Below the pieces are notes generated by a model that searched no databases, was not told the origin of the DNA, and saw only the letters and a list, made by a program, of their open reading frames with translations. The position numbers and the translations under genes are program-made. From contig QCEN01000010.1 of assembly GCA_003280575.1 (NCBI GenBank), forward strand, positions 1 to 60,590: DNA of 60,590 bases. Reading direction: 5' to 3'. Position 1 is the stretch's first letter, and every line of letters begins with the position of its first letter. Positions 1 to 7,849 of the stretch are shown here, one piece after another. Source of the stretch: Prochlorococcus sp. AG-355-P07 (GTDB taxonomy: Bacteria > Cyanobacteriota > Cyanobacteriia > PCC-6307 > Cyanobiaceae).

Positions 1-98
1 TGAGAGTATAAACACAAATTTAGAGTTCCTATGATGATCGAAGTATAAAATCCTAATACTAACACAACTCAGAAGCAGCAGCAGCAACAGCATCAATC
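1..98 (+). repeat. Inverted repeat, left copy
   Basis: These bases match the reverse complement of 1742-1839 without gaps and with only about seven substitutions, for example at 7, 38, 46, 64, 73, 93 and 98-99. The repeat covers the upstream region and first 23 codons of the Gln-rich gene at 1669-1809, including its CAG/CAA run. Similarity stops near 98, where GNAT-coding sequence begins. The window starts inside the repeat, so it may extend further left. Confidence 0.9.
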
Positions 99-885
99 AA
101 TTTATAGAAATACAGATAAACAAGGGGTATGGGTAGCTTGTCTAGACAACAATCCTATAGGCTCTATCGCATGTATAAAATATAATTCCTCGTATGGTTT
201 TATAGGTTTATTTATCGTTAAAAAAGAATTCCGAAATAATGGATATGGAGTGAGATTATGGAAACATGCCCTCGAATATTTAAAAAATGTTGATTGTATT
301 GGCCTTGAGGCTGCCCCAGATAGATTGAATGATTACGCAAAGTGGGGGTTTAGAAAATCTTCAATTACAAATCGATGGAAATTGAATGGGTTTCAAAATT
401 TGCCATTGAGAAATTTCTATAAAGATCAATTTCATTCTTTTAAAGTTGTCCCGGGTAATCAAATTGCCTCTGAAGCAGTCTTAATTTATGATGATCAAAG
501 AGAACCCAGTCCCAGACCACATTTTCTAAATGACTGGTTGAAAAATGCTCATGGTAATGTCAGCGCAATTGTCGATAATAATGGGATGTGCCATGGATTT
601 GGCAGGATAAGACCTTGTGTGTTGGAGGATAATGAACAAGGCTGGAGAATAGGACCTCTTTTAGCGGATACTCCACCACTTGCTGAATTATTAATAAGAG
701 AGTTAGTGGGTGATTTAAACTTTCAAATCTTATTGGATTGCTCTAATCTGAATCCTTATGCAAATTATCTTTTATCAAGTTTGGGATTTGAGGAAATATC
801 AAAAACTTACAGAATGTACAAAGGCAACCAACCTCCCTGCCCAATGAATCAAGTATACGGACTTGCCTGCTTGGAGCTGGGGTGA
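31..885 (+). pseudogene. 5'-truncated GNAT acetyltransferase fused to a Gln-rich leader
   Basis: From codon 106 on, this frame encodes a two-domain acetyltransferase. The N-terminal GNAT fold has the acetyl-CoA loop (REFRNNGYG-like, about 232-250) and the C-terminal half resembles the Acetyltransf_18/DUF1248 type, ending YGLACLELG. The usual first ~30 residues (first strand and helices) are absent. In their place, in the same frame, lies the start of the Gln-rich gene (ATG at 31). Codon 6 is TAA (46-48), where the right-hand repeat copy has GAA, so one substitution breaks the fusion. The first later start candidate, GTG at 250, lies inside the cofactor loop and would not give a working enzyme. 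It is most likely a pseudogene created by a rearrangement. Function of the parent enzyme is unknown beyond acyl transfer. Confidence 0.75.
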
Positions 886-957
886 GTCCCTTTGAAGCGT
901 GCATTTTGTCTTTTGTTTTTGTACTACTGAATGAAGTTTGTTTGATTATCCATAAGC

Positions 958-1215
958 TTAACTTTTAGAAGGTTTCAAAATCTTTTCTACAATATCCGCG
1001 TTGATTATAGTGATCTCTCCATTATCAATATTGGCAACTTGAAACAAGGTCCATGAATTTGGATTTCTAGCTCCTCCAATACAGTCGATAACTTGACCGA
1101 CCCAATAATTTATATTCTTTTCCTTAGTATTTTCGTAATTTTCTTTTTTAATTACGACATAATCACCAGGTCTAACGAAAAGAAACTCAGGAGTTGCCGA
1201 GTTCAAAATAAGCAT
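958..1215 (-). CDS. DUF3104 family protein
   Basis: An 85-residue protein with the pattern typical of DUF3104, a family I know from marine picocyanobacteria: an N-terminal FVRPGDYVV stretch, then WVGQVIDCIGGARNP, then LFQVANID and a C-terminal INADIV. The fold suggested by the alternating hydrophobic pattern is a small beta barrel. No catalytic residues are evident and no function is known. It is transcribed towards the truncated acetyltransferase. The family name comes from memory of the motif. Confidence 0.75.
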   Translation of the reverse strand: MLILNSATPEFLFVRPGDYVVIKKENYENTKEKNINYWVGQVIDCIGGARNPNSWTLFQVANIDNGEITIINADIVEKILKPSKS

Positions 1216-1303
1216 CTAATAGTATATACGTACTATAGTAAATTATTAGTTTTGTTGCCGAGATTTGAATTATTTAGCAAACTAGGGGTAATGCAAAAAT
1301 AAA

Positions 1304-1396
1304 ATGGAATCAACTGAAATTGCAATATTTTCGACATTATTGGGGCTAATTTTAGCCTTAACTGACGCTTATATAGAAAGAAATATTCCTGGATAA
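1304..1396 (+). CDS. Small single-helix membrane protein
   Basis: A 30-residue ORF starting MESTEIAIF, with one hydrophobic helix (about residues 6-19) followed by a polar tail with DAYIERN. The size and design recall the tiny subunits of photosynthetic complexes, but it matches none that I recognise (PetG, PetL, PetM, PetN, PsaI, PsaM, PsbM or PsbT). It is too short to be proven coding without conservation data. Confidence 0.45.
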   Translation: MESTEIAIFSTLLGLILALTDAYIERNIPG

Positions 1397-1413
1397 TATT
1401 TCAAAATTATTTC

Positions 1414-1569
1414 TTAAATTAAATAAGATTTAAGTTGATCTAATATATCGGCACGGTTGGAAACTAACTTTGTAAAAACTAAATATATCAACCCTCCCAT
1501 TGCAAGTCTTCCGTTAATTTTCTCTAATTGCTTTAGTTTTCTCAAGAGGTTTATTACGCGGTTAAACAA
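1414..1569 (-). CDS. High-light-inducible (Hli)-like protein
   Basis: A 51-residue frame carrying EKINGRLAMGG, which matches the chlorophyll-binding helix signature ExxNGRxAMxG of Hli/SCP proteins. A hydrophobic segment follows and the tail is charged. Hli proteins bind chlorophyll and carotenoid and protect photosystems under excess light. No ATG is available: TTG at 1569 gives 51 residues and TTG at 1545 gives 43. The part after the motif is less hydrophobic than in a typical Hli, so it may be a divergent member. Confidence 0.6.
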   Translation of the reverse strand: MFNRVINLLRKLKQLEKINGRLAMGGLIYLVFTKLVSNRADILDQLKSYLI

Positions 1570-1668
1570 AATTTAGTGGGTATGGAAAATAAAAAAGTAT
1601 TGATTACTTCAAAATTAGAAAAATTATTTATATATTTATAGAAAAATTATTCCAAACACGAAATAAGT

Positions 1669-1809
1669 TTAAAGCCAAGCCTCTTTCATCTCTAAATAAA
1701 GCCTCTCGCTCTCAGCAGAATTAATTTTGCTGTCTGAATAAGATTGTTGCTGTTGCTGCTGCTGCTGCTGAGTTGAGTTAGTATTAGGATTTTCTACTTC
1801 GTTCATCAT
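1669..1809 (-). CDS. Gln-rich small protein
   Basis: A 46-residue protein starting MMNEVENPN, with nine consecutive glutamines (five CAG, then CAA/CAG mixed) followed by a charged tail containing SESERLYLEMKEAWL-type residues. No signal peptide or membrane segment is visible. Its first half and upstream region are duplicated in inverted orientation at 1-98. The CAG run makes it slippage-prone, which may have helped the rearrangement. Function unknown. Confidence 0.6.
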   Translation of the reverse strand: MMNEVENPNTNSTQQQQQQQQQSYSDSKINSAESERLYLEMKEAWL

Positions 1810-1839
1810 AGGAACTCTAAATTTGTGTTTATTCTCTCA
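1742..1839 (-). repeat. Inverted repeat, right copy
   Basis: Partner of 1-98. It spans 30 bases upstream of the Gln-rich gene and its first 23 codons. This copy keeps an intact reading frame and is therefore probably the parent. The two copies enclose about 1.64 kb containing the truncated acetyltransferase, the DUF3104 gene, a mini-protein and the Hli-like gene. Confidence 0.9.
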
Positions 1840-1923
1840 TGTTAAGAGCTTTTTTTGTCAACTTAAATTCTTAAATTTTATTTAAATTTTTTTACGCTTT
1901 TAATTTTCCTATTATGAGTGAAT

Positions 1924-2025
1924 TTATTTCGCTACCGTAGTTTTGGCGTATAGAAATTTAACTTCCCAATATACAATTCCTAGAAAGATAGCACTTGCAA
2001 TAATAATTTCAGAAATGGCTAACAT
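1924..2025 (-). CDS. Small single-helix membrane protein
   Basis: A 33-residue ORF beginning MLAISEIII, with a hydrophobic span through LGIVYW and a basic end (KTTVAK). An ATG start, one membrane helix and a positively charged C-terminus are what a small thylakoid or plasma-membrane subunit would show, but it matches no known subunit that I recognise. Confidence 0.45.
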   Translation of the reverse strand: MLAISEIIIASAIFLGIVYWEVKFLYAKTTVAK

Positions 2026-2172
2026 TTTATTTGTCGATACTAATTTAATTTTGGTATCAATTTACACAGAATGCAATAGGTACTAATTACATTTAAGATT
2101 TTAAAAAAAATTACTTAACAAAATAAGGCGTTGAAATAATATAAAATTTTAAGTTAGATACTTATTAATTTC

Positions 2173-2607
2173 GTGGGGAATTTTATAAACTCAATAATTC
2201 TTATACCTTTAATACCTTTAGTTACTAATTTATTTATTTTAATTTTATTGATAAGTTTTAACAGAACACTTAACAGGTTAACAAAACCAGTTACTGCACT
2301 TGTTGCATTATCTTTATTAAGTTCTGCTTTAATAAGCTTATTTGACTATTTTAAGAAAATAGAAAAAGAATTAGTTTTATCTGAATTCCTTGGATTTTTT
2401 AAAGAAACAAATTTAGTTGTACACCTAAATTTATTAAATGAAAAAATTATAATTTTTTTCTTATTAATAATGGTATTAATAATTGGATTATCTTTTTATA
2501 AATTACCAAGAAAAAAAGGTTATGTCTCATTGATGATTAGCCTAGGATTAATATCTTCCTCAGTGATTATCTCAATATTGCTAATAGATTTTTCAGCACT
2601 AATCTAA
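2173..2607 (+). CDS. NdhF N-terminus-like membrane protein
   Basis: A 144-residue, very hydrophobic protein with four or five helices. Its start (IPLIPLVTNLFIL) and overall spacing resemble the first ~140 residues of NdhF/NuoL, the antenna-type proton-channel subunit of NDH-1. The protein stops before the antiporter core with its key lysine and glutamate residues, so it cannot be a complete proton channel. The start is a GTG without a clear ribosome binding site. Its stop codon overlaps that of the PTOX gene on the other strand by four bases. It may be a remnant or a free-standing accessory subunit. Confidence 0.6.
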   Translation: MGNFINSIILIPLIPLVTNLFILILLISFNRTLNRLTKPVTALVALSLLSSALISLFDYFKKIEKELVLSEFLGFFKETNLVVHLNLLNEKIIIFFLLIMVLIIGLSFYKLPRKKGYVSLMISLGLISSSVIISILLIDFSALI

Positions 2608-3113
2608 ACTGTAGTAAGCATTGACAAAGCTTCGTTAAGTTCTTGAACATGATTTAATTCATCTTGGGCAATTTCTTTTATTTTTTGATCATTTGGATTA
2701 TCTTTTAAATATTTGGAATAAGTTTCAAATGCATGTTCTTCAATTTTTATGTTGACATCATAAGCATTAGCTGGGGAAAAGAAATAATAAAAAACCATGA
2801 TCCAGTAATAGACAAGTACAAGGTGTCTTGCAAAAAATCTATCAATCCAAAACCTATCTCCTCCTCTTTTCTCCATTTCTTTAAGGTGTTCAGTTTCGTT
2901 AATAGCTTGATAAAAATGTTCTTTCATTAAAATCATTGTTTTTTCATTTTTAATACCTAGTGATTCTTTAAAATGAAGTACTGAAAGAAATGCAAAATAA
3001 GGTGATCTGGCTATTACTTCTAAAACCCAAAATCTTTGTAAAGATCTACCAGAGTATATGAAGTCTAAAAAGTTAACAGTAATATTTAAAATCAAAGAAT
3101 TTAATTTCTTCAT
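2604..3113 (-). CDS. Plastoquinol terminal oxidase (PTOX/AOX family)
   Basis: Di-iron quinol oxidase that passes electrons from plastoquinol to oxygen, a safety valve for the photosynthetic chain. All six predicted iron ligands are visible: Glu32 (LEVIA), Glu73 and His76 (NETEH), Glu125 or 126 (IEEHA), Glu152 and His155 (DELNH). At 169 residues it is a compact form lacking the long N-terminus of plant enzymes. The helix around VLVYYWIMVFYYFF would bury in one membrane leaflet. It is convergent with the NdhF-like gene. PTOX is known from high-light Prochlorococcus. Confidence 0.88.
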   Translation of the reverse strand: MKKLNSLILNITVNFLDFIYSGRSLQRFWVLEVIARSPYFAFLSVLHFKESLGIKNEKTMILMKEHFYQAINETEHLKEMEKRGGDRFWIDRFFARHLVLVYYWIMVFYYFFSPANAYDVNIKIEEHAFETYSKYLKDNPNDQKIKEIAQDELNHVQELNEALSMLTTV

Positions 3114-3267
3114 GGATTTCGTTTTATTTAAGTATAATTACTCAATCGTTTAAGGGCCATAATATAATTAAGTAATTAACCAAAAATTAATATTTATAGC
3201 CCAAATATTGTTAATTCCATTGAAATATTTTTTTTTCATGCATTAATTGGATAGATAAAAATTTTAT

Positions 3268-3408
3268 ATGACAACTACCGAAAAAATTGCAAATGCCAAA
3301 AAGAGGATTGATGAATTAGAGAGACTTATAAAATATTGGAATGATTCAGATAATGATGAGGGAAAAATATTAAATTTTAAAATGAACATTGACAAGAAAG
3401 TTGCTTAG
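3268..3408 (+). CDS. Small charged hypothetical protein
   Basis: A 46-residue ORF with ATG start. It is helical and charged (KKRIDELERLIKYW), with an acidic middle and no hydrophobic segment. It could form a short coiled coil. I do not recognise it. Confidence 0.4.
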   Translation: MTTTEKIANAKKRIDELERLIKYWNDSDNDEGKILNFKMNIDKKVA

Positions 3409-3554
3409 ATTGTGTAGATTAAGGCTGATAAATTTTATCTACTTAAAGCGATTTAATATCTTTGATGTTTCGAATATTGTTTAATTTATAAATAGAGCAA
3501 TTAAACCTATTCTCAAAAACGGTAAGAAAGAAATAATCTAAAAGAAAAATCTAT

Positions 3555-3668
3555 ATGAAAACCTTTTCAAAAAAATATTTTGTTCCGATTAAATTTATAC
3601 CATGGCTTTTTTGGGTATTTATATCTTTTGTGAGTATATATTTGTTTAAGATATCATGGGTAAGTTGA
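3555..3668 (+). CDS. Small single-helix membrane protein
   Basis: A 37-residue ORF with a basic N-terminus (MKTFSKKYF) and one aromatic-rich helix (FIPWLFWVFISFVSIYLF). It ends nine bases before the stop of the convergent gene at 3678. It is the fourth such mini membrane protein in the first 4 kb. Function unknown. Confidence 0.45.
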   Translation: MKTFSKKYFVPIKFIPWLFWVFISFVSIYLFKISWVS

Positions 3669-3677
3669 ATAATTTTG

Positions 3678-3986
3678 CTAGCTTCTCCTTAGCCAACCAG
3701 GAGCACCACCAAACCAATCCGATATATCATCTTCGTTTGGGTTGAAATGATTTTCTTTATCTAGTCCATCTATCCCAAATGATTGTAAAAGGTTATCAAT
3801 TCCCCCATCATTTTTTGTGCCATTTCTTCTAAAGCTGTTAGCTTTTTTCAGCCAAAGAGAAATAGTCGAATTATGGTGTGCAAATTTCTCAACATATATC
3901 CTTTCCTCTAATGTAATTGATTTATCTTGAGCAATCCTTTTAATAATTCCTTGGATCTTAAGTCTTTTTTGATAACTAAGAAGCAT
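3678..3986 (-). CDS. Conserved cyanobacterial hypothetical protein
   Basis: A 102-residue soluble protein. The N-terminal half is helical and basic, with QKRLKIQGIIKRIAQ; the C-terminal half is acidic, with DDISDWFGGAPGWLRRS at the end. The conserved-looking Trp/Gly-rich tail suggests a real gene. No known domain recognised. Confidence 0.65.
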   Translation of the reverse strand: MLLSYQKRLKIQGIIKRIAQDKSITLEERIYVEKFAHHNSTISLWLKKANSFRRNGTKNDGGIDNLLQSFGIDGLDKENHFNPNEDDISDWFGGAPGWLRRS

Positions 3987-4233
3987 TGTTGATCAATCTA
4001 TTAACCTTTTTATAGGAAGGATTATTAAAAATATCTTGTCAATGTTAATTTCAACAAATTCACTACTTTATAAGGTTTTTAGCAAGAAAAGTTTTAAGAC
4101 ACTAAAAAAAGGGATTAATAAGTTATGAATGATACGTAGATTCATTTATTAAACTTATAAATCCTACAAATTAGATAAAAAAAATCAATCCACTCTCAAA
4201 GACATTTAAAACTAAGATGGGCGGACCGAACTG

Positions 4234-4491
4234 TTGCGCAATAGTAATATTGTACTATTATTAGTACAGATGTATTATAAAGATATGAGAGTGATTTCAT
4301 CTTCTCCTTATGCTCCTTTTAATTCAAAAGAGTGGAATTCTGTAATAAGCAAAAATGCAAAGTTTGAAAATACTCCAATAAAAATTCAAAAAAAATTTTA
4401 TAGAACTTTTACTCTAAAAAAGATTGAAAAGGATGGACTTTTGCAAGAAAAAAATAAATTGCACCAACAAATGCAACTTGTATTCGGATAG
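4234..4491 (+). CDS. Hypothetical protein, start uncertain
   Basis: An open frame of 85 codons from a TTG, with an internal ATG at 4270 giving 73 residues. A hydrophobic beginning is followed by a basic, Lys-rich body (KIQKKFYRTFTLKK). Just upstream an ATG at 4217 opens a different frame that ends after 15 codons. No family recognised; coding status is moderate. Confidence 0.4.
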   Translation: MRNSNIVLLLVQMYYKDMRVISSSPYAPFNSKEWNSVISKNAKFENTPIKIQKKFYRTFTLKKIEKDGLLQEKNKLHQQMQLVFG

Positions 4492-4581
4492 AAAAATTTC
4501 AACTAACAATCTTTTTATTGAATATTATTTTACGAGATCCAATTTTTTGTTAGATTAGTAGATATACAATAAGGAATTAAT

Positions 4582-4872
4582 TTGGCTGTAGATCGAGAAC
4601 TTTTGAAAGAAGTTACCCAAGAACTTTGGAATACTGTAAAAAAACTAAGACCTGAAATTGATCGGCAAACTCGACTTCAATTAGTTTTGAAGGCCTTATT
4701 AACTATTGGAGATTTGCCAGATCAAATGCAGGCTGCCATGGTTGTAGGTGTTTGCGCAGAAATGGATAAGAGTGATGTTGATAATGTTGAAGATAATTCG
4801 CAAACTAAAGATTCAAGCGGAGTTGATACTTCTACTGGCAGAAAAGTAGTTAGAAGAAGTTCAGCTAAATAA
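4582..4872 (+). CDS. Conserved cyanobacterial hypothetical protein
   Basis: A 96-residue soluble protein starting from TTG preceded by AAGGAATTAA. The first 60 residues form a helical domain (ELLKEVTQELWNTVKKL, then GDLPDQMQAAMVVG). The tail is acidic then basic, ending KVVRRSSAK, and looks disordered. The family is widespread in marine picocyanobacteria as far as I recall; function unknown. Confidence 0.7.
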   Translation: MAVDRELLKEVTQELWNTVKKLRPEIDRQTRLQLVLKALLTIGDLPDQMQAAMVVGVCAEMDKSDVDNVEDNSQTKDSSGVDTSTGRKVVRRSSAK

Positions 4873-4883
4873 CTTTAAAACGA

Positions 4884-5087
4884 TCATCCTTTAATTTTTT
4901 TTGATTCCTTTTTATTAAGTCGATTGAAAAGGTAATATGAAATTACAAGCAAGAGAGGAACAAATATTGAATGTAAAGTCATCATTAATTCTGTTTGGCC
5001 CATTCCTATAAGATTTGACTCGCTTGGAAGTTGTTCTGACCAAGTGCCAACTAAATGCCAGGCTTGAGGAAATGATAAGAAAAACAT
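4884..5087 (-). CDS. Small membrane protein
   Basis: A 67-residue protein with one clear helix (SIFVPLLLVISYYLF) followed by a strongly basic tail (NRLNKKESKKIKG), so the C-terminus probably faces the cytoplasm. It is convergent with the preceding gene, the stops being 12 bases apart. Not recognised. Confidence 0.55.
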   Translation of the reverse strand: MFFLSFPQAWHLVGTWSEQLPSESNLIGMGQTELMMTLHSIFVPLLLVISYYLFNRLNKKESKKIKG

Positions 5088-5203
5088 ATAAGAGCTATAA
5101 GTTAAATTTATGTTCAGATAAAGATTATCATTATTGAAGGTTTTTGCTTTCTTTATTCTTATTTCTTAACTAAGTATTTATTGGGTTATAAAATGTACTT
5201 TAT

Positions 5204-6733
5204 TCATAAATTTATTTTCTTAAGAAGAATTTTAAATTCTTTTTTACCAATAATTTTCTCAGCTGCGTAAGCACCACTTGCTGAAACAGCAGGAATTCCA
5301 ATACCTGGAAACGTACTTGCACCGCAAGAAAATAAATTTTTCACTGGAGTTTTGCAGCCAGGGAAAAGACCTTTTGCTGCAGATAATGCAGGGCCGTAAC
5401 TACCGCAATGAGTATTGGTGAAATTTTTATGAGTGATTGGGGTTCCTAGCATCTTTAAATCAATCCTTGCATCTATGTCTGGGATGAATTTTCGCACTGC
5501 ATTTAGGAATATTGAACATCGTTCCTCTTTTAAATTTTTATATGCTAATTCCTTTGGATTTAGGTTTTCCCAAATTTCCCAAGGTTCATTTGCTGGAGTA
5601 TATCCATGAAGAACATGTTTCCCTTTAGGGGCCATATTTTTATCTAAAACAGATGGGATTGAAAATACAGCTATATTTCTTTCTGCGGTTATACCTTTTT
5701 CCCACTCATCAACATGTATCGCATGTATTGGCAAATCTTCAAGACCGTCAGAATCAAAACCTAGATGTATATGAAGGAAAGAATCACATTTATTAGGATT
5801 CAAAACTTTTGTATTCCATTTTTTTGAAATTTCATTTGGAATTAACTTCTTTAAATTCCAAACATCAGTATTCGTGACAACAGATTCACAACTATAACTA
5901 GATCCATTATTAAGAGTTACACCTGTCGCTAAATTTTTATTGAAGTTTATTGTCTTTACTCTCGAAGAAAGAATTAATTCTCCTCCATTTTTTTTAAATC
6001 CATTAATTAAGGCTTTTACGATAGATTCACTACCTCCTTTAGGGTATTCAAGATATGCATTAGGTTCAAACCATTCGTTAAATAAAGTAGCCATTGCAGC
6101 TGTATTTGTATCATGCATTGACATACCACTTATCAAAAAGCTCAATAAATCAACCCAATTTCTTAGAAAAGGATCCTTTAGATGAATATTTACTAAATTC
6201 CCAAAGCCCTTATTAATTTTTGGTATTTGCTTGATATTAGGTAAAAATTTTGAAGTTAAATTTATTAGATCTAAGAAATTTATTGATTCGGGTGAAAATG
6301 AGAGTAAAGGTATTTCATTTATCATTTGGCTAAGAGGTTTTATTCCAGAAATAAATGATTCCCATTCTTTAACAGATTTCACACCTCTTAAAGTTTTTAT
6401 TTGTTGTTTAAAAGGTTCTTCCCCTACATCAAGATAAAAATTGCCTTCTGGAACAATTACTTGCCAACCTTTGTATTGAAATAGCTCAACTTCTTCATCT
6501 AGTAATTTAAGAATTTGACCTAAGGGATTAGTTGTCGGCCATTTACCTATTCCGCTCCACAATGAAGGGCCTGATTCGAAAGTATAACCCTTTTTTTTGA
6601 AACTGTGAGCTACACCTCCAGGTTGGGAGTGTGCTTCGCAAATAAGAACTTTTTTACCTGATAATGCTAAAAGTGAACCACAACATAATCCTCCTATTCC
6701 GCTACCAACAATTACAACATCATAGTTTTGCAT
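5204..6733 (-). CDS. CrtISO/phytoene desaturase-like FAD oxidoreductase
   Basis: A 509-residue flavoprotein of the carotenoid isomerase / phytoene desaturase / retinol saturase superfamily. An N-terminal dinucleotide-binding motif (VVIVGSGIGGLCCG, residues 6-19) is followed by EAHSQPGGVAHSF. The C-terminal FAD-binding stretch carries NLFSCGASTFPGIGIPAVSASG. Members isomerise or saturate polyenes, and in cyanobacteria one acts on cis-lycopene. The length fits the family. Which substrate this paralogue uses cannot be told from sequence, since Prochlorococcus genomes carry more than one relative. Confidence 0.75.
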   Translation of the reverse strand: MQNYDVVIVGSGIGGLCCGSLLALSGKKVLICEAHSQPGGVAHSFKKKGYTFESGPSLWSGIGKWPTTNPLGQILKLLDEEVELFQYKGWQVIVPEGNFYLDVGEEPFKQQIKTLRGVKSVKEWESFISGIKPLSQMINEIPLLSFSPESINFLDLINLTSKFLPNIKQIPKINKGFGNLVNIHLKDPFLRNWVDLLSFLISGMSMHDTNTAAMATLFNEWFEPNAYLEYPKGGSESIVKALINGFKKNGGELILSSRVKTINFNKNLATGVTLNNGSSYSCESVVTNTDVWNLKKLIPNEISKKWNTKVLNPNKCDSFLHIHLGFDSDGLEDLPIHAIHVDEWEKGITAERNIAVFSIPSVLDKNMAPKGKHVLHGYTPANEPWEIWENLNPKELAYKNLKEERCSIFLNAVRKFIPDIDARIDLKMLGTPITHKNFTNTHCGSYGPALSAAKGLFPGCKTPVKNLFSCGASTFPGIGIPAVSASGAYAAEKIIGKKEFKILLKKINL

Positions 6734-6771
6734 TAAATATTATTTTACTCTTCTTGTTAAACAAGTTAGAT

Positions 6772-6882
6772 TTACACAAATGTATTAGTTGAAGTTGTAA
6801 TACTTAGAACAACAGCGAGGAAAAATATGTAAGGGACTACTTTTAAAGGTATGTATCCTTGGTTTTTAGAGATAAAATCCAT
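6772..6882 (-). CDS. Small membrane protein, MDFI(S/K)KN type
   Basis: A 36-residue ORF from the ATG at 6882, starting MDFISKNQGY, with one helix (VVPYIFFLAVVLSI). A longer frame to 7008 exists, but its extra part looks non-coding. The first seven residues nearly match the small protein at 13964-14059 (MDFIKKN), suggesting a small paralogous family. Function unknown. Confidence 0.5.
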   Translation of the reverse strand: MDFISKNQGYIPLKVVPYIFFLAVVLSITTSTNTFV

Positions 6883-7055
6883 TAAATTAGTTACTTTATG
6901 TAAATATATTAACGAGATCTTGTTCCTTATGTGTGCCAAAAAAATATTTTTTTGGAAATATATTGAAACAAAGAAATATTTTTGGAGTGATTTTTTAACT
7001 AAGAGCATTTTTTGTGAAGATATCTTAGTATTTGGTTCTTAGATTAAGATCTATT

Positions 7056-7541
7056 ATGAAACACTTTCCTGATATTAATGAAATAAAACTATTAGAAAAA
7101 AAATCCCAAAAAAATGGTAGCGGAATTATATATGAGGAATTATTAGGAATATGGAAGTTTAAATATGTATGGGGAAAGGAGTCAGATGAAATCAAAAATA
7201 TACCCAGTTCGATTCTCCAAGTATTGTCGGCAGGACTCGAATTGAAAAGTAAAAATAAAGAAGATCAAATAAATTATGAAATAAAAAATTCAATTAATTT
7301 CGGATTATTAAATATTATTTTTATAGGCAGCGCAGAATTAAAAGGGATGAGACCTTTATTGACTTTCTATTTTGAAAAATTGAAAATAAGTATTAGTAGT
7401 TTTCCTATATTTAATCAGGAATTAAAAAAACCAGATGATAAAAAAATGCCTTTTTTCTCACTTATAGGAATTAGCACTAAAGATAATTGGTTATGTGCTC
7501 GAGGCAGGGGCGGAGGGCTTGCAATATGGGTTAAGTCTTAA
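7056..7541 (+). CDS. PAP/fibrillin-like conserved protein
   Basis: 161 residues from the ATG at 7056; a GTG at 7032 would add eight. The layout resembles plastid-lipid-associated (fibrillin) proteins with a lipocalin-like barrel: LLGIWKFKYVW early, SAELKGMRPLLTFYFEKL in the middle, and WLCARGRGGGLAIWV at the end. Fibrillins bind lipids or carotenoids at thylakoids and plastoglobules. The assignment is by pattern and is moderate. Confidence 0.55.
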   Translation: MKHFPDINEIKLLEKKSQKNGSGIIYEELLGIWKFKYVWGKESDEIKNIPSSILQVLSAGLELKSKNKEDQINYEIKNSINFGLLNIIFIGSAELKGMRPLLTFYFEKLKISISSFPIFNQELKKPDDKKMPFFSLIGISTKDNWLCARGRGGGLAIWVKS

Positions 7542-7542
7542 T

Positions 7543-7758
7543 TTAGTGATATTCTCCTGGATGATCTACCTTTCTTACGGTAACTTTTTCAACTTTTTGT
7601 CCATTAAATCTTAAGAGATCATCTCCTGAAAAGTCATAACCTAAGCGTTGACCTATTAGGGCTACATCATCTGCTGTAGAGGATGTCGTAACCTGCTTTT
7701 TTAATTCTTCATCAGATTGCATCTTAATTAAAAATTTTCTTATTTCAGAAAAACTCAT
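7543..7758 (-). CDS. Nif11-domain protein
   Basis: A 71-residue protein whose first 50 residues fit the Nif11 fold: IRKFLIKMQSDEELKKQV, then a helix with VALIGQRLGYDFSGDDL. Nif11 domains occur in leader peptides of ribosomal peptides such as prochlorosins. This one has no Gly-Gly cleavage site and no Cys/Ser/Thr-rich core, so it is probably a stand-alone protein. It is convergent with the fibrillin-like gene (one base between stops). Confidence 0.65.
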   Translation of the reverse strand: MSFSEIRKFLIKMQSDEELKKQVTTSSTADDVALIGQRLGYDFSGDDLLRFNGQKVEKVTVRKVDHPGEYH

Positions 7759-7849
7759 TACTATAATTTGATTGATTGATGTTAAAGGAATTTATAAAAT
7801 CTTTTTCTTAACAAGAACAAGATAAATAGATAATCATTATACTATTTTT

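Noticed and set aside
73-96. CAG/CAA repeat as a CRISPR or satellite
   Set aside because: It is a Gln codon run inside a reading frame, too short and without spacers.
250-885. Intact acetyltransferase starting at the GTG
   Set aside because: The GTG is inside the cofactor loop (GYGVRL), so this start would remove half of the first domain.
1093-1302. 69-codon plus-strand frame
   Set aside because: It runs opposite the DUF3104 gene, whose motifs are clear, and its own product is low-complexity.
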